Assembly (NCBI RefSeq): GCF_016894445.1
Contig: NZ_CP056775.1
Span: 1,118,001-1,182,000 of the forward strand
Direction of reading: 5' to 3'
Source of the DNA: Dyadobacter sandarakinus
GTDB taxonomy: Bacteria; Bacteroidota; Bacteroidia; Cytophagales; Spirosomataceae
Length of the DNA: 64,000 nucleotides
The notes below the pieces were generated by a model, which did not search any database, was not told where the DNA came from, and saw only the letters and a program-made list of their open reading frames with translations. A program made the position numbers and the translations under genes. Numbering within the stretch: position 1 is the stretch's first letter; the number at the start of each line of letters is the position of its first letter. Positions 1 through 8,924 of the stretch are shown here, one piece after another.

Positions 1-89
1 AAGGCACAGAAATTGCTCCTGAATGCGATTTTGTTACCAGGTACCTCAATCATTCCAGCATTGCCTAACATTCAAATGATCATTCATCC

Positions 90-332
90 ATGGAAAATAC
101 ACGCGTTGAACCTGCCGCCGGTTCGGTAAACCCGGCTGCTGACGTCGCAAATGCCGGTAGTGCACGCCAGAGAATATCCCTCGGGGTTGTCAATAAAACG
201 GCTGTGTTACTGGTGAGAAAAGTTATCAAAAACCGGTCAGAAAAGCGGAGAAAAGCGCCTATTCCGGATACTTCCCTGCCGAAAAGCCTCTTGCTGCTCG
301 TCACGCCCGAGCGCGAGGACCTTTCGCTCTGA
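90..332 (+). CDS. Small hypothetical protein (80 aa)
   Basis: I do not recognise this gene. It encodes an 80-residue basic protein with an Ala/Pro-rich start, a short hydrophobic patch around residues 37-43 and a run of Lys and Arg around residues 44-56. There is no signal peptide or clear domain. It ends 7 bases before the stop codon of the convergent gene at 340-1254, which is a natural gene arrangement and the main reason to list it. A competing open frame on the other strand (80-403) overlaps the neighbouring gene and is less likely. It may be spurious. Confidence 0.35.
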   Translation: MENTRVEPAAGSVNPAADVANAGSARQRISLGVVNKTAVLLVRKVIKNRSEKRRKAPIPDTSLPKSLLLLVTPEREDLSL

Positions 333-339
333 TACGGCA

Positions 340-1254
340 TCAGGATGCTGCAAACGGAACAATCTCGACCGTCACTTTGAAGAGATCGACCTTGAAAAAG
401 CATTGGTAGTCGCCCTCATTTTCCCGGCCTGCATTTAAAACAAGGTTATATTCATTGTTGCCATGCTTTCCGATGATGGCGGGCGCCTTCCATTCTTTCA
501 GGTCGGCCTTGTTATCAAAAAGTACCGTCGCCGTTTTCTCAATTTCGTCATCACCCATACCGAACAGGGCAGCGGCTCCCTCGGGAATCCACCCCAGGAG
601 GATATCCCGGGACCATTCGGGTAAAACATGGCTTCCCGTGTCAGTGCCGGTAAGCTCGCCGGCTACCGCATCGAATTTTTCCTCGATACTTTCAAATACC
701 TTCCGGACCTTCGCTTCGGCCTCTTCGGGACTTCCCTGATCCTGCTCCATGGCCACGATCCCCAGTACCACGGGCGGGGTCACCATATCTCCCACAGAAA
801 TGATATTTACCGCTTCAAACCGGTGTTCACCTTCGTTTACTTTGCTGTAAGGCCCCATTCTGATCGTATTTGAACCATTTGCACCTGCAACGCTCAGGAT
901 GAAATATGGCTCATCCGAGCCCGACCATTCATCGGATTCTTCATTGCAGTGGAAGCCGACGAACCGGACCTGGGCAACCGTCACCTCCTCGCTTCCCTGG
1001 GGTGTATCCGAAGTAAAATACAACTGTCCGCCGGCATAATCGCGGTAGGCCTTTTGCCCCTCGAAAATCACGTCGCTGATTGGGAATCCGAGCGGTCCGC
1101 GGAATGATTTATTATTGTTGTAAAGAATGTTGATCGCTGCAATCTGGGATTGTTTTCGCAGGGATTGTTCCGGCGAGCCTGTTTTTTCAAACATCTTTCG
1201 CGTGGACGATATACCCAGCTTGTCCAGAACACTGGACACTGCAATAGTTGCCAT
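340..1254 (-). CDS. Hypothetical protein with LGFP-like motif (304 aa)
   Basis: Function unknown. The frame is open further upstream, but that part overlaps the next gene and reads like non-coding sequence, so I place the start at the ATG at 1254. No signal peptide or membrane segment is visible. Residues 55-83 resemble an LGFP repeat: L-G-F-P-I-S-D, then a Gly-Gly-x-Leu-Tyr-Phe close. LGFP repeats are known from cell-surface and wall-associated proteins. Residues 98-122 form a beta-rich stretch with an acidic Ser-Asp-Glu-Pro-Tyr motif, which could bind calcium (inference). It lies downstream of two other orphan genes on the same strand and may be co-transcribed with them. Confidence 0.7.
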   Translation of the reverse strand: MATIAVSSVLDKLGISSTRKMFEKTGSPEQSLRKQSQIAAINILYNNNKSFRGPLGFPISDVIFEGQKAYRDYAGGQLYFTSDTPQGSEEVTVAQVRFVGFHCNEESDEWSGSDEPYFILSVAGANGSNTIRMGPYSKVNEGEHRFEAVNIISVGDMVTPPVVLGIVAMEQDQGSPEEAEAKVRKVFESIEEKFDAVAGELTGTDTGSHVLPEWSRDILLGWIPEGAAALFGMGDDEIEKTATVLFDNKADLKEWKAPAIIGKHGNNEYNLVLNAGRENEGDYQCFFKVDLFKVTVEIVPFAAS

Positions 1255-1393
1255 AGCTGATTCATTTAGATGATGATGATCAATTGTACCGGTATTGGCC
1301 GCTGACTTGCTCCGGCTTATTGGCGCGCTGCTGTCACTTTCGCATTGAATAAGAATGCGCGACAATATTGGTGGGATGTTAAGAATGAATGGT

Positions 1394-2338
1394 TTAGATA
1401 AACTCCGGCTGGTCCGCTGTGAAGGACTTGATGTAAATGTCGTCCTTCGCGACGGGTTCGTTTTCCAGCAGCACGGCATGGATCTGAACCCTTTTGCCGC
1501 CCCTTGTCACATCGGCATAGCAACATCCTTCGAGTTCCTGCCTTCCTTCCAGCGTGGTTACGGGTATGGTGTTCAGCAGCTTTCCATTGAGCGGTGAATA
1601 CGAATAGATGTACTGGTGTCCCTTCGCCTGGTCCAGAATTCCACCCTGGCCCGACGAAATGTAAAGGTGATTGTTGGGAGACCAGAATCCGCCTTGTGCA
1701 TAGCAGCCATCCTGGATCGGCGGGTCCAGCAGTAACGTCTTGCCTTCTAAGTACATGCCAGTTTCGAGGGAATGTAAATACACTTTGGAAATGTCTTTTT
1801 CGCCTCCGGAAGTCACAACCACCTGTTGTTCAAAATCAATGGCCAGCATGCCCACTCTTCCATGAACCAGGCCAAGCGGGATCCACCTTACGAAACTCAG
1901 ATTGGACAATCCGTCGCCACGAAATTCCATAATATGTCCACCCGTAGTTCCATCCCAATGGTCAATATAAATGCTTTGCCCATTGATGAGTATGGATCCA
2001 AAATGGTAAAATTCAAAGCCCGGAATTGATGGTTTCGGAACGGAGGAAAGATTATAGCTTTTAACAATACTTTTCCCATTAAAAACCAGTAATCGTGGAC
2101 TATCTGCCTTGTTGGAAACCAGGTACCAGTGGTTATTGGCAGCTGCACATCCCTGGATTTCGTCGGTCCAGTCTTTGTCAAGTTCCACACCTGGAATATC
2201 CTCCCATATTTTACCCGGAAAGTCCATAGACCTGTTTAGCATCTTGAAACTCCGGGGTGCCAGAAAGAACTTGCTGTATTGAACTACATCCTGTGGATGA
2301 TACCCGATTTTAGCCAATTGTTGCTTGTATGAATACAT
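1394..2338 (-). CDS. Hypothetical protein, possible beta-propeller (314 aa)
   Basis: I do not recognise a family. The protein is rich in short beta-strand patterns with Trp, Tyr and Gly at turns, for example N-N-H-W-Y-L-V-S-N near residue 69 and S-P-N-N-H-L-Y-I-S-S near residue 222. This suggests a propeller-like fold, an inference from the repeats. There is no signal peptide. The start ATG at 2338 is the first available and no in-frame alternative looks better. The stop lies 139 bases before the LGFP-motif gene, and the upstream coiled-coil gene is 97 bases away, so the three may form one transcript. Confidence 0.65.
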   Translation of the reverse strand: MYSYKQQLAKIGYHPQDVVQYSKFFLAPRSFKMLNRSMDFPGKIWEDIPGVELDKDWTDEIQGCAAANNHWYLVSNKADSPRLLVFNGKSIVKSYNLSSVPKPSIPGFEFYHFGSILINGQSIYIDHWDGTTGGHIMEFRGDGLSNLSFVRWIPLGLVHGRVGMLAIDFEQQVVVTSGGEKDISKVYLHSLETGMYLEGKTLLLDPPIQDGCYAQGGFWSPNNHLYISSGQGGILDQAKGHQYIYSYSPLNGKLLNTIPVTTLEGRQELEGCCYADVTRGGKRVQIHAVLLENEPVAKDDIYIKSFTADQPEFI

Positions 2339-2435
2339 AAAAAGTGCGTCTGAAGGTGACGAAAAATCATCTGCCTGCCGGTAAATACAGGTTCTTGTTA
2401 GACTACCGGAAATTAATATACGTTACCGGAGTTTT

Positions 2436-2933
2436 TTAATGTCCGATAACAATTGGCGAAACAATGCCAACCTTGCTTTCTACGGCGCGCAGCCGCTCTG
2501 TCAGTTTTGCGAGTTTGTCTTCCAGTTCATCAATGGTCTTTACTAAATCCATTTCCCGTTCAACAATCCTCGGCTGAGCTCCTTTTCCGATCAGCACAGG
2601 AACCTTATCCTCCCACCGGAATAATATGCCGTTCTGGCCGCCAGGATGCGAATTAATGATGATCTTATTGGTAACAACGGTTTCGGTATCGGCAGTTTTG
2701 GCGGAGAGGGTACCGGGCGCCGCGATGAGTGCCAGGTCTCCGGCGCCGTCCTGCCATAACCTGATTTTTCCCTGGTCTCCATATAAAACATAGCGTTTCT
2801 CGGGGTTGCTCCGGTCATGAAAAGCCAGTCCGGCAATCGGGCCGTTTACTGTGGGTTCCTGGTCGGTGGCGGTGAATGCTACACGGCCGGATAATTGCAC
2901 GGATTGTTCGTCAATAATGATGTCTGCAGTCAT
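2436..2933 (-). CDS. Hypothetical protein with C-terminal coiled coil (165 aa)
   Basis: Function unknown. Residues 1-115 are beta-rich, with motifs such as Y-V-L-Y-G-D-Q-G-K-I-R-L-W-Q. Residues about 125-155 have a heptad pattern of Leu, Ile and Val with Glu and Lys, typical of a short coiled coil that could form oligomers. There is no signal peptide or membrane segment. It is probably the first gene of a three-gene minus-strand group; upstream is about 570 bases of AT-rich DNA without genes. The short beta domain plus coiled coil recalls small fibre or structural proteins, but nothing else in the window supports a phage or injection system. Confidence 0.65.
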   Translation of the reverse strand: MTADIIIDEQSVQLSGRVAFTATDQEPTVNGPIAGLAFHDRSNPEKRYVLYGDQGKIRLWQDGAGDLALIAAPGTLSAKTADTETVVTNKIIINSHPGGQNGILFRWEDKVPVLIGKGAQPRIVEREMDLVKTIDELEDKLAKLTERLRAVESKVGIVSPIVIGH

Positions 2934-3503
2934 TTTGTAAATGGTTTTAGAAGTATGTAAAATAGTTAATCAAATACAAGATTTATTTTAATTAATGCAG
3001 TAAAATTTCACTGGAAAGCAGCCAAGAAAAAGGCATGATAATTCCTTCATCAATACCAATTTTAATGGTTAATACGTAATGGTTAAACCTGATTAATTAG
3101 CTCTTATTGTGGAAGTAAATCCTATTAAGTTAGGAAAATCATATTTATAAAATAGTAACTATATAATGATATTTATAGGTCAATAATTACATTGATTAAT
3201 AAGTCAAAATTAACAGGTAGTTTCTTATTTTAACAGCGTAGATATACCCGATTTAAATGCCGGTAAATCAATCCGGAATGCGTAGTGCAAATGAAAGTGT
3301 AAAGCAGTTTGGGACTGCCTGTTTATTTCATGTTTAAAGCACATTGTTAAATAATCCGGATTTAATCGGCTATGGTCACAGATGCAATTGCAGTAGCCTA
3401 GGCAGCGTAGGGGAGGATAAAACAAAAATGGCCTTTCGAGTGGAAGCTCAAAAGGCCATTTTTTCATTCATATACATTGAAACGACTTGCGCCGCCAAAG
3501 TCA
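2934..3503. other. AT-rich intergenic region
   Basis: About 570 bases without a convincing gene. The DNA is clearly more AT-rich than its surroundings, especially 2940-3240. It should hold the promoter of the minus-strand gene at 2436-2933; I found no clean TTG...TAnnTTTG match. The right end holds the hairpin terminator at 3426-3461. Open frames here are short and lack coding character. Confidence 0.6.
3426..3461 (-). terminator. Intrinsic terminator of the phosphoesterase gene
   Basis: Perfect 11-base arms, AAATGGCCTTT at 3426-3436 and AAAGGCCATTT at 3451-3461, with a 14-base loop. T-rich tracts lie on both sides. It sits 43 bases past the stop of the minus-strand gene at 3504-5993, so it most likely ends that transcript. 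Confidence 0.75.
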
Positions 3504-5993
3504 TTATTCATCGTCGTCGTCGTCATCATCATCGCCTCCTTTTTTAAGCTTTACGAAAGCGCCACGGCGGGGGGCGGGCATCACGCTTTGTTCACCCCGC
3601 ACTGTCTGCCACACAATTTCACTGAAAATGAGGTCATCAATTGCGTCAGGGACCGTCAGGTCAAACTGGTCTGAACGCCGGGAATTTGCATTGATCGCCA
3701 CATTCTGCGTAAGATCCACGCCTGCTTTTCTGGAAATAAATGGAGCCGGATCGGGTTTGTGATTGAAACATCTCCACATGGGCGTGGCTGCGGCATCGTA
3801 CTGGCTCATGGGTTTGAGGCCCAAGATCAGCTCCATGGTACGAAGCATGCCCGAAGTCGAATACATGGTATGGTCTACAAAACCCCTTTTAACAAAACCC
3901 CCGGCAACAAATGCAATAGACCGGTGTGCATCGACATGATCCGGTCCATTCTGGGCATCGTCTTCCAGGATAAACACCACGGATTCATTCCATACCTTAC
4001 TCTTTGAAAGATGCTCCACGAAGCGGCCCACGGCAAGGTCATTGTCCGCCACAGCTGCAAAGGGAGTGGGTTTGCCGACGCTGGCACCCGATGTATGGTC
4101 GTTACCGAATCGTACCGTATTCAGTTTCGGAAGCTTGCCGGCTGCCAACAGTTCGTCAAAATCCTTCTCCCAGGCAGCTTCCCTGTCAATGTCCATATAA
4201 CTGAGATCGTATCCCTCAAATGCCGGACAATATTTGCCTTCCAATGCCTTGATATTGGGCTTGCCATCATCGGCAAACCAGCCGTAGCTCCTGTAGGGAA
4301 TACCGGCACGCTGCGCATGGTCCCAGATAAAGCCGTCCCTTGGGTGTGCAATTTCTTTTTGTCCTTCAAAATCATAGGTACCGCCCCGGCCTCCGTAGCT
4401 GGTGACCCAGTTTTTCTCAACATAATCATTGGCATACGCAGCCGAAGACCAGTTATGACCGTCAGCACTTACCTCCGCATCGACATAAAAATTATCAAGC
4501 AGGACAAACTCCCGCGCCAGCGCGTGCTGGTTGGGCGTCACCTTTTCAGGAAACAAACAGAGGGACGCATCCCCGTTTCCCTCCTTCATATCCCCGAGGA
4601 CCTGGTCGTAGGTGCGGTTTTCCTTGATGATGTAAAACACGTATTTGATCGGAGATTTGTCTCCTACCTTCATCGGAATGGGATTACCGGCCTCACCCTC
4701 TGCATGGAGCTCCTTCTTTTTAGAATAGGGCGTATTGGCATACACCAGGCGTGAGTAAGCCGAAAGGCGCTCCGGCGAGGGTACATCGATCATGGATAAG
4801 GTACCTTTGAACAAGCCGCCGATATATTGTTCCCTGCCTGTGTAGGCCTGTGGATTGGGGCCTACCTGCTGCGGCACTTTCGACAAATTAGGGTTAGGTC
4901 CTTTCGGATTGGACCTCGACGAAAAACCTTTTCCATTGGTAACAAAAATCCTGGAACCCACCAGTTTTACGGCCGTCGGATACCAGCCGGTCGGGATAAA
5001 TCCTGCCGAGCGGCTGCGCCCTTTAGTTTCTACGTCAAACACTGCCAGGCAGTTGTTGTCCGCATTCGCAATGTAGAGCGTCTTTTCGTCCTCACTGAGT
5101 GCCAGACCGTTGGGTGTTGTGCCTACCGGCGCATCAGGGAACAGGGAGGTCGTCAATGTTTCGGAAACCTGGCGTTTGGACAGGTCGATCACCGCCACCG
5201 TATTGTCATTTCCATTGGCCACGTACAGAAATTTACTATCGCTGGTAAGCAGCAGGTCATTCGGGTTTTTGTCGGTAGCAATCTCTGCCGCAATTTTCTG
5301 TGTTTCCGTATTTACAATCGCCACCCGGGAGCCGCCCCACAGCGACACGTACAGTTCTTGTTTATTGCCGGACAGCACGCATGTGTATGCCGCAGCGCCC
5401 AGGTTGAGCTTGCTGATGGTTTTTCTGGTACGGGTATCACAAATGTACAGCGAGCTGTCTTCCTTGGTCACCACGTAAATCCGCCCCTGTGCATCGTCAA
5501 CCGCAATGCCTGTGGGTGATATTTTGACCGGCCAGGGTTTGCCCAGCACAATGGGCTCAGCCGCGACAAGCTGCCGGTTTCCAATCTCGAATACAAGAAT
5601 CTTATTGTCGTTGCCGCCCGATGCATACAGCCTCTGCTCATCCTGGCTGAAGGCCAGTCCCAGGTACGACTTAGCGACGCGGGCCGTATCAAGAATTTTT
5701 TCGGTAGCAGCGTCTATCAAAGTAATGCTCTGGGTACTTTGCCCATTGTTGGTCACAGCCAGGTATTTTTTTGAGGGAGATACCACCAGGTTCAGGGGTA
5801 GGTCGTCCAGCTCAAGACTGCTTCCTACGGGTGTCAGCGACCATCCATTGGGCAGGCCGATGCGCTTCGCTGAAAGCGCCTGGTAAACCGACGCTTCTTC
5901 CGATGGTCCGCCGGTACCCGCATGCTTTTTACATCCGAGCATAAAAACACCTGCAAGCAGCAGCCATAATCCGGTTTGTAGTTTTTGTTTCAT
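3504..5993 (-). CDS. YVTN beta-propeller / phosphoesterase fusion lipoprotein (829 aa)
   Basis: An exported lipoprotein. The N-terminus has a signal peptide ending in a lipobox with Cys21. Residues about 40-400 form a YncE/YVTN-type propeller with repeated motifs such as Y-V-A-N-G-N-D-N-T-V-A-V-I-D. Residues about 440-760 are a phosphoesterase domain of the alkaline phosphatase/phospholipase C superfamily, seen in K-E-N-R-T-Y-D-Q and the metal-site-like E-D-D-A-Q-N-G-P-D-H-V-D-A-H. This two-domain layout is known in Bacteroidota; the substrate is usually undefined. The protein ends in eight Asp and a Glu, encoded by a GAY codon run. A TAnnTTTG box at 6069-6076 on this strand may be part of its promoter. 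Confidence 0.85.
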   Translation of the reverse strand: MKQKLQTGLWLLLAGVFMLGCKKHAGTGGPSEEASVYQALSAKRIGLPNGWSLTPVGSSLELDDLPLNLVVSPSKKYLAVTNNGQSTQSITLIDAATEKILDTARVAKSYLGLAFSQDEQRLYASGGNDNKILVFEIGNRQLVAAEPIVLGKPWPVKISPTGIAVDDAQGRIYVVTKEDSSLYICDTRTRKTISKLNLGAAAYTCVLSGNKQELYVSLWGGSRVAIVNTETQKIAAEIATDKNPNDLLLTSDSKFLYVANGNDNTVAVIDLSKRQVSETLTTSLFPDAPVGTTPNGLALSEDEKTLYIANADNNCLAVFDVETKGRSRSAGFIPTGWYPTAVKLVGSRIFVTNGKGFSSRSNPKGPNPNLSKVPQQVGPNPQAYTGREQYIGGLFKGTLSMIDVPSPERLSAYSRLVYANTPYSKKKELHAEGEAGNPIPMKVGDKSPIKYVFYIIKENRTYDQVLGDMKEGNGDASLCLFPEKVTPNQHALAREFVLLDNFYVDAEVSADGHNWSSAAYANDYVEKNWVTSYGGRGGTYDFEGQKEIAHPRDGFIWDHAQRAGIPYRSYGWFADDGKPNIKALEGKYCPAFEGYDLSYMDIDREAAWEKDFDELLAAGKLPKLNTVRFGNDHTSGASVGKPTPFAAVADNDLAVGRFVEHLSKSKVWNESVVFILEDDAQNGPDHVDAHRSIAFVAGGFVKRGFVDHTMYSTSGMLRTMELILGLKPMSQYDAAATPMWRCFNHKPDPAPFISRKAGVDLTQNVAINANSRRSDQFDLTVPDAIDDLIFSEIVWQTVRGEQSVMPAPRRGAFVKLKKGGDDDDDDDDE

Positions 5994-6357
5994 GGTAAAA
6001 GGCAGTTAAGGTCCAGTTGGTAGCCGGGGAACAGGTTTGCGGGCCAGCCTGTAAGAAATTGTGCGGGTCAAATCTAGTGCTTCACGGCTCGCGAAAACGC
6101 AATCATAAGTTAAGGAATTGTTAAGTCAGTACGGCTGCTATGCGCAGCAAGGCTGTTATTTGCAGGGGCGCCGGGTGCATCAGCTTTTGGTAAACGTTCC
6201 CAGGTAAAGGTGCGGCAGGCCTGAGTAGAAATGTGCTCAGGCCCCACTTCTGACGGAGAATTCAGGGTAATCAAAACAGGCTCGTTCCATCAGATCGTTA
6301 ATAGTACTTCCCGTATTAAAGGAGAGCAGGTCCCTGCGCTACTTCACCTTCTTTTAC
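5994..6357. other. Divergent promoter region
   Basis: The 364-base gap between divergent genes. On the minus strand TAGATTTG (6069-6076) matches the Bacteroidota -7 box for the phosphoesterase gene; a TTG lies 23 bases upstream, longer than the usual spacing. On the plus strand the MFS reading frame is already open from 6271, and AAAGGAG at 6318-6324 is a good ribosome binding site. No other gene is seen. Confidence 0.4.
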
Positions 6358-7593
6358 TTGTATATCATGCAGGGCATTCCTTCGGGATTTGCCCTCACCG
6401 CTGTTGCCAATCATCTGACCGCCAAGGGACTGTCGTCTTATTCGGTCGGGTCATTTGTTGCCATTGTCGGGCTTCCGTGGGTGCTTCAGTTTGTCTGGGG
6501 ACCGGTGATCGACCGCTTTCAGTTTTCAGTGATCGGTCACCGTAAACACTGGGTACTGCTGACGCAGGTGGTTGCATTCCTGGCTTCACTCGGACTTCTC
6601 CTGATTTCTGATCCGGTCAGGCAGGTATCGCTGCTGTCTGTTTTATTCTTTGTGCACAGCATCTTCGCAAGTGTTCAGGATGCCAGTGTGGATGCGATCG
6701 CCATTTCCATCGTACCTGTGCAGGAGAGGGGCCGGGTCAATGCATTCATGCGCGGAGGGTACCTGCTGGGTATCGCTGCGGGTTCGGCAGGGTTGTCAAC
6801 AATATTATACAGCTACAACTTTTTCTATGCGGCTGCAACCCAGTCCGCCTTGCTCCTTTTTTTTACCGCATTGACTTTCCTGATCAAACTGGACAGATCC
6901 GACCAATACCTGCCTTCACGGGATACTATCAGAAAAAAGAGGGTTGAAAAAAACACGGATAATCCTGATCTGAAATGGTTATTTACCGAGCTGTACAAAG
7001 CGATTTTTGAAAGAAGCAGCATCCGAATTTTTCTTCAGATTGCATTGGTATATGGCTGTATCAGCATCTTTGTCCGCGCATTTTCCTACCATCTCATACA
7101 TCACCTGCACTGGAACGATCGGTCGGTTTCGGTTTTGCAGGGTGGATGGGGCGTGGCGGCTACGCTGATCGTCACCCTCTCAGGCGGCTATCTTGCGGAC
7201 AAATTAGGCGCTGCCAGGTTACAGCACAAAGTGATGGCGGTGATCGCCATATTCCTGCTTGTATTTTCCATACTGAGTCAGTTTTGGGTATTGAAAGCCG
7301 TGAGTATCACGGGGTTGCTGCTCTTCAATTTTGCAGACCCTATGTTCAGTGTAGCGGCCATGCCCGTGCTGATGCTGCTTTGCCGGAAGAAAATAGAGGG
7401 CTCCCAGTTTACCACCTATATGGCACTGGTTAATTTTTGTGATGTGATCGGCTCCTATTTTTCGGGGTGGGCCATGACATTCATCGATGCATCCACCATC
7501 GGTTTTGCATGCGGAATTGTGATTATATCCGTCATCATTTCCAAAAGGTATTTCAGGAGCAGGACCATGGAATCTTTGAAAGGTGAAGCCTAG
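6358..7593 (+). CDS. MFS permease, AmpG/PAT-like (start uncertain)
   Basis: An inner-membrane transporter of the major facilitator superfamily with about 12 hydrophobic segments. The opening Y-I-M-Q-G-I-P-S-G-F-A and the motif D-A-S-V-D-A-I-A-I resemble AmpG-type and acetyl-CoA transporter-like permeases, which carry muropeptides or other organic solutes; the substrate here is unknown. The coordinates use a TTG at 6358, but this cuts the first membrane helix. The frame is open back to 6271, and the codons just upstream encode R-Y-F-T-F-F-Y-L, which fits the family. No ATG or GTG exists there. AAAGGAG at 6318-6324 lies 9 bases before a CTG at 6334, which may be the true start. Confidence 0.8.
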   Translation: MYIMQGIPSGFALTAVANHLTAKGLSSYSVGSFVAIVGLPWVLQFVWGPVIDRFQFSVIGHRKHWVLLTQVVAFLASLGLLLISDPVRQVSLLSVLFFVHSIFASVQDASVDAIAISIVPVQERGRVNAFMRGGYLLGIAAGSAGLSTILYSYNFFYAAATQSALLLFFTALTFLIKLDRSDQYLPSRDTIRKKRVEKNTDNPDLKWLFTELYKAIFERSSIRIFLQIALVYGCISIFVRAFSYHLIHHLHWNDRSVSVLQGGWGVAATLIVTLSGGYLADKLGAARLQHKVMAVIAIFLLVFSILSQFWVLKAVSITGLLLFNFADPMFSVAAMPVLMLLCRKKIEGSQFTTYMALVNFCDVIGSYFSGWAMTFIDASTIGFACGIVIISVIISKRYFRSRTMESLKGEA

Positions 7594-7629
7594 CAGCTTT
7601 GCCAACAGCTTTTCACAAGATGCATTCTC

Positions 7630-7830
7630 TTAATCCGTATCCTCCAACTGGAAAATATCTTCCGTGGCCATCGCGAATGCACGTGCCAGCTTCAAAGCCA
7701 GCGTCGTGGAAGGAATATACCGGCCGGTCTCTATGGAATTGATCGTTTGCCTGCTTACCCCGACTTTTTCCGCCAATTCAGCTTGGGACAGATTATGCTC
7801 TGCCCGGGCCACTTTAAGCCTGTTTTTCAT
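7630..7830 (-). CDS. Small XRE-family transcriptional regulator (66 aa)
   Basis: A compact DNA-binding protein made almost only of a helix-turn-helix of the XRE/Cro type (residues about 5-58: L-S-Q-A-E-L-A-E-K-V-G-V-S-R-Q-T-I-N). Proteins of this size often sit next to a small membrane protein, as here. The frame is open further upstream, but the ATG at 7830 overlaps the stop of the upstream gene as ATGA, so translation is probably coupled and this start is preferred. It converges on the MFS gene. Its likely role is autoregulation of the two-gene operon (inference). Confidence 0.85.
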   Translation of the reverse strand: MKNRLKVARAEHNLSQAELAEKVGVSRQTINSIETGRYIPSTTLALKLARAFAMATEDIFQLEDTD

Positions 7831-8255
7831 GCCACCGGATCCTTTCCTATCCGGTAGACCGTCCACCTGAAAACGATAATGAAAACCAGGAGAATGGTGA
7901 ACATATTTACAATCAGCACATTTACAAAGTCGAGAAAGTAAAACAGGAGCGAGCAGACGGCGAGCAGGAAGTAGTTTACATAGATGCTCCACTGCAAGGC
8001 CTGCAGCCTGAGCTTCTGGATCATTTCGTCTTCCTGCCTCTCCCTTGAAAAAGCGACAAAGATGAGACCTGCGATGGTTCCGATGATGAAAATATTGACA
8101 AGTACATCGTCGTAAGCATGCAGGTATCGGCCCTCGTCCATATACGCCTGAACAGGTTTTAGCTGCAGAGTGACAAAGCAAAGCGACAGAATTACCAGAA
8201 GAACAAAGCCCACCTTTCTGTAAGCATACGGAAATAACCAATCCTGTTTTCGCAT
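7827..8255 (-). CDS. Small integral membrane protein (142 aa)
   Basis: A protein with about four membrane segments: residues about 15-35, 52-72, 92-112 and 114-135. Family not named with certainty; it resembles uncharacterised membrane proteins encoded with small XRE regulators. A longer frame begins with TTG at 8282, but a good promoter (8280-8310) overlaps that codon, so the transcript should start downstream of it. The ATG at 8255 is therefore preferred and leaves a leader of under 20 bases. The stop overlaps the regulator start by four bases. Confidence 0.7.
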   Translation of the reverse strand: MRKQDWLFPYAYRKVGFVLLVILSLCFVTLQLKPVQAYMDEGRYLHAYDDVLVNIFIIGTIAGLIFVAFSRERQEDEMIQKLRLQALQWSIYVNYFLLAVCSLLFYFLDFVNVLIVNMFTILLVFIIVFRWTVYRIGKDPVA

Positions 8256-8279
8256 CTGAGATGTTATTAAATGTCTCCT

Positions 8280-8310
8280 CAAATGTAAAGTTAGCTTTAC
8301 AAAAAAGCAA
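8280..8310 (-). promoter_or_regulatory. Bacteroidota-type promoter for the membrane protein/XRE operon
   Basis: On the minus strand TTG (8308-8310), 20 bases, then TACATTTG (8280-8287). This matches the primary sigma factor consensus of Bacteroidota, TTG-N19-21-TAnnTTTG. It places transcription start near 8273 and supports the ATG at 8255. Confidence 0.6.
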
Positions 8311-8492
8311 GTGTGCTTATTATCTTAGCTTGAAAATTTTTCCCGGACATGCGCTTTGATTTTTCCATCCCTGAATATGTCAGAGAAAACATTGATCAGT
8401 TCAGGCGGGTGTTGCCCATTCACTTTTCATTCCTTTTCTCAGTAAGGTATTTGCAGTTAAAATCAGATAGTTAAAATAAAATCAGGTACTTG

Positions 8493-8537
8493 TTGCATTA
8501 TCTACGAAAGATTCGTAGTATTATGTGAAATTCGTAA
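8493..8537 (+). promoter_or_regulatory. BlaI-type operator and promoter
   Basis: A perfect palindrome CTACGAA-AGA-TTCGTAG lies at 8502-8518. It falls between a TTG (8493-8495) and an imperfect -7 box TAGTATTA (8516-8523) with 20-base spacing. A further half-site, TTCGTAAT, is at 8530-8537. BlaI/MecI repressors bind dyads of this kind in front of their own operon, so this is most likely the autoregulatory operator of the downstream pair. Confidence 0.65.
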
Positions 8538-8543
8538 TAGATC

Positions 8544-8903
8544 ATGGAAAAGTTGACTGCACAAGAAGAAGAAGCCATGCTGGCGGTATGGAAATCCGGC
8601 GAGGGGCATGTAAAAACATTCATGGCTGCCATGGAGCCGCCGGTACCTGCTTATACCACGGTGGCCTCGACCGTCAAGAACCTCGAAAAGAAAGGCTACC
8701 TCCAAAGCAGGCTTATCGGGAATACCTACCTCTACGCACCTGTGGTAACCGAAGAGGCTTATAAACAGAAGTTTATGGGCAATGTAGTGAAAGACTATTT
8801 TGCAAACTCCTACAAGGATCTGGTGAGTTTTTTCGTGGAGAAAAACAAGATTTCTGCCGACGAGCTGAAAGAGATCATCCGTATGATCGAAGATAAAAAG
8901 TAA
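8544..8903 (+). CDS. BlaI/MecI-family repressor
   Basis: A 119-residue winged-helix repressor. The N-terminal 75 residues carry the BlaI DNA-binding fold (L-T-A-Q-E-E-E-A-M-L-A-V-W, then V-A-S-T-V-K-N-L-E-K-K-G-Y-L); the C-terminal helices (80-117) serve dimerisation. Full length for the family. It begins just after the palindromic operator and is followed 21 bases later by a BlaR1-like membrane peptidase. In this family the sensor cleaves the repressor upon a signal, releasing the operon. No beta-lactamase gene is nearby, so the signal may be cell-envelope stress rather than antibiotic (inference). Confidence 0.9.
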   Translation: MEKLTAQEEEAMLAVWKSGEGHVKTFMAAMEPPVPAYTTVASTVKNLEKKGYLQSRLIGNTYLYAPVVTEEAYKQKFMGNVVKDYFANSYKDLVSFFVEKNKISADELKEIIRMIEDKK

Positions 8904-8924
8904 CGCCTTCAACCACCTGCCGCC

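Noticed and set aside
80..403. 107-residue open frame on the minus strand at the left edge
   Set aside because: Overlaps the end of the gene at 340-1254 in another frame and competes with the 80-residue plus-strand frame; composition is not protein-like.
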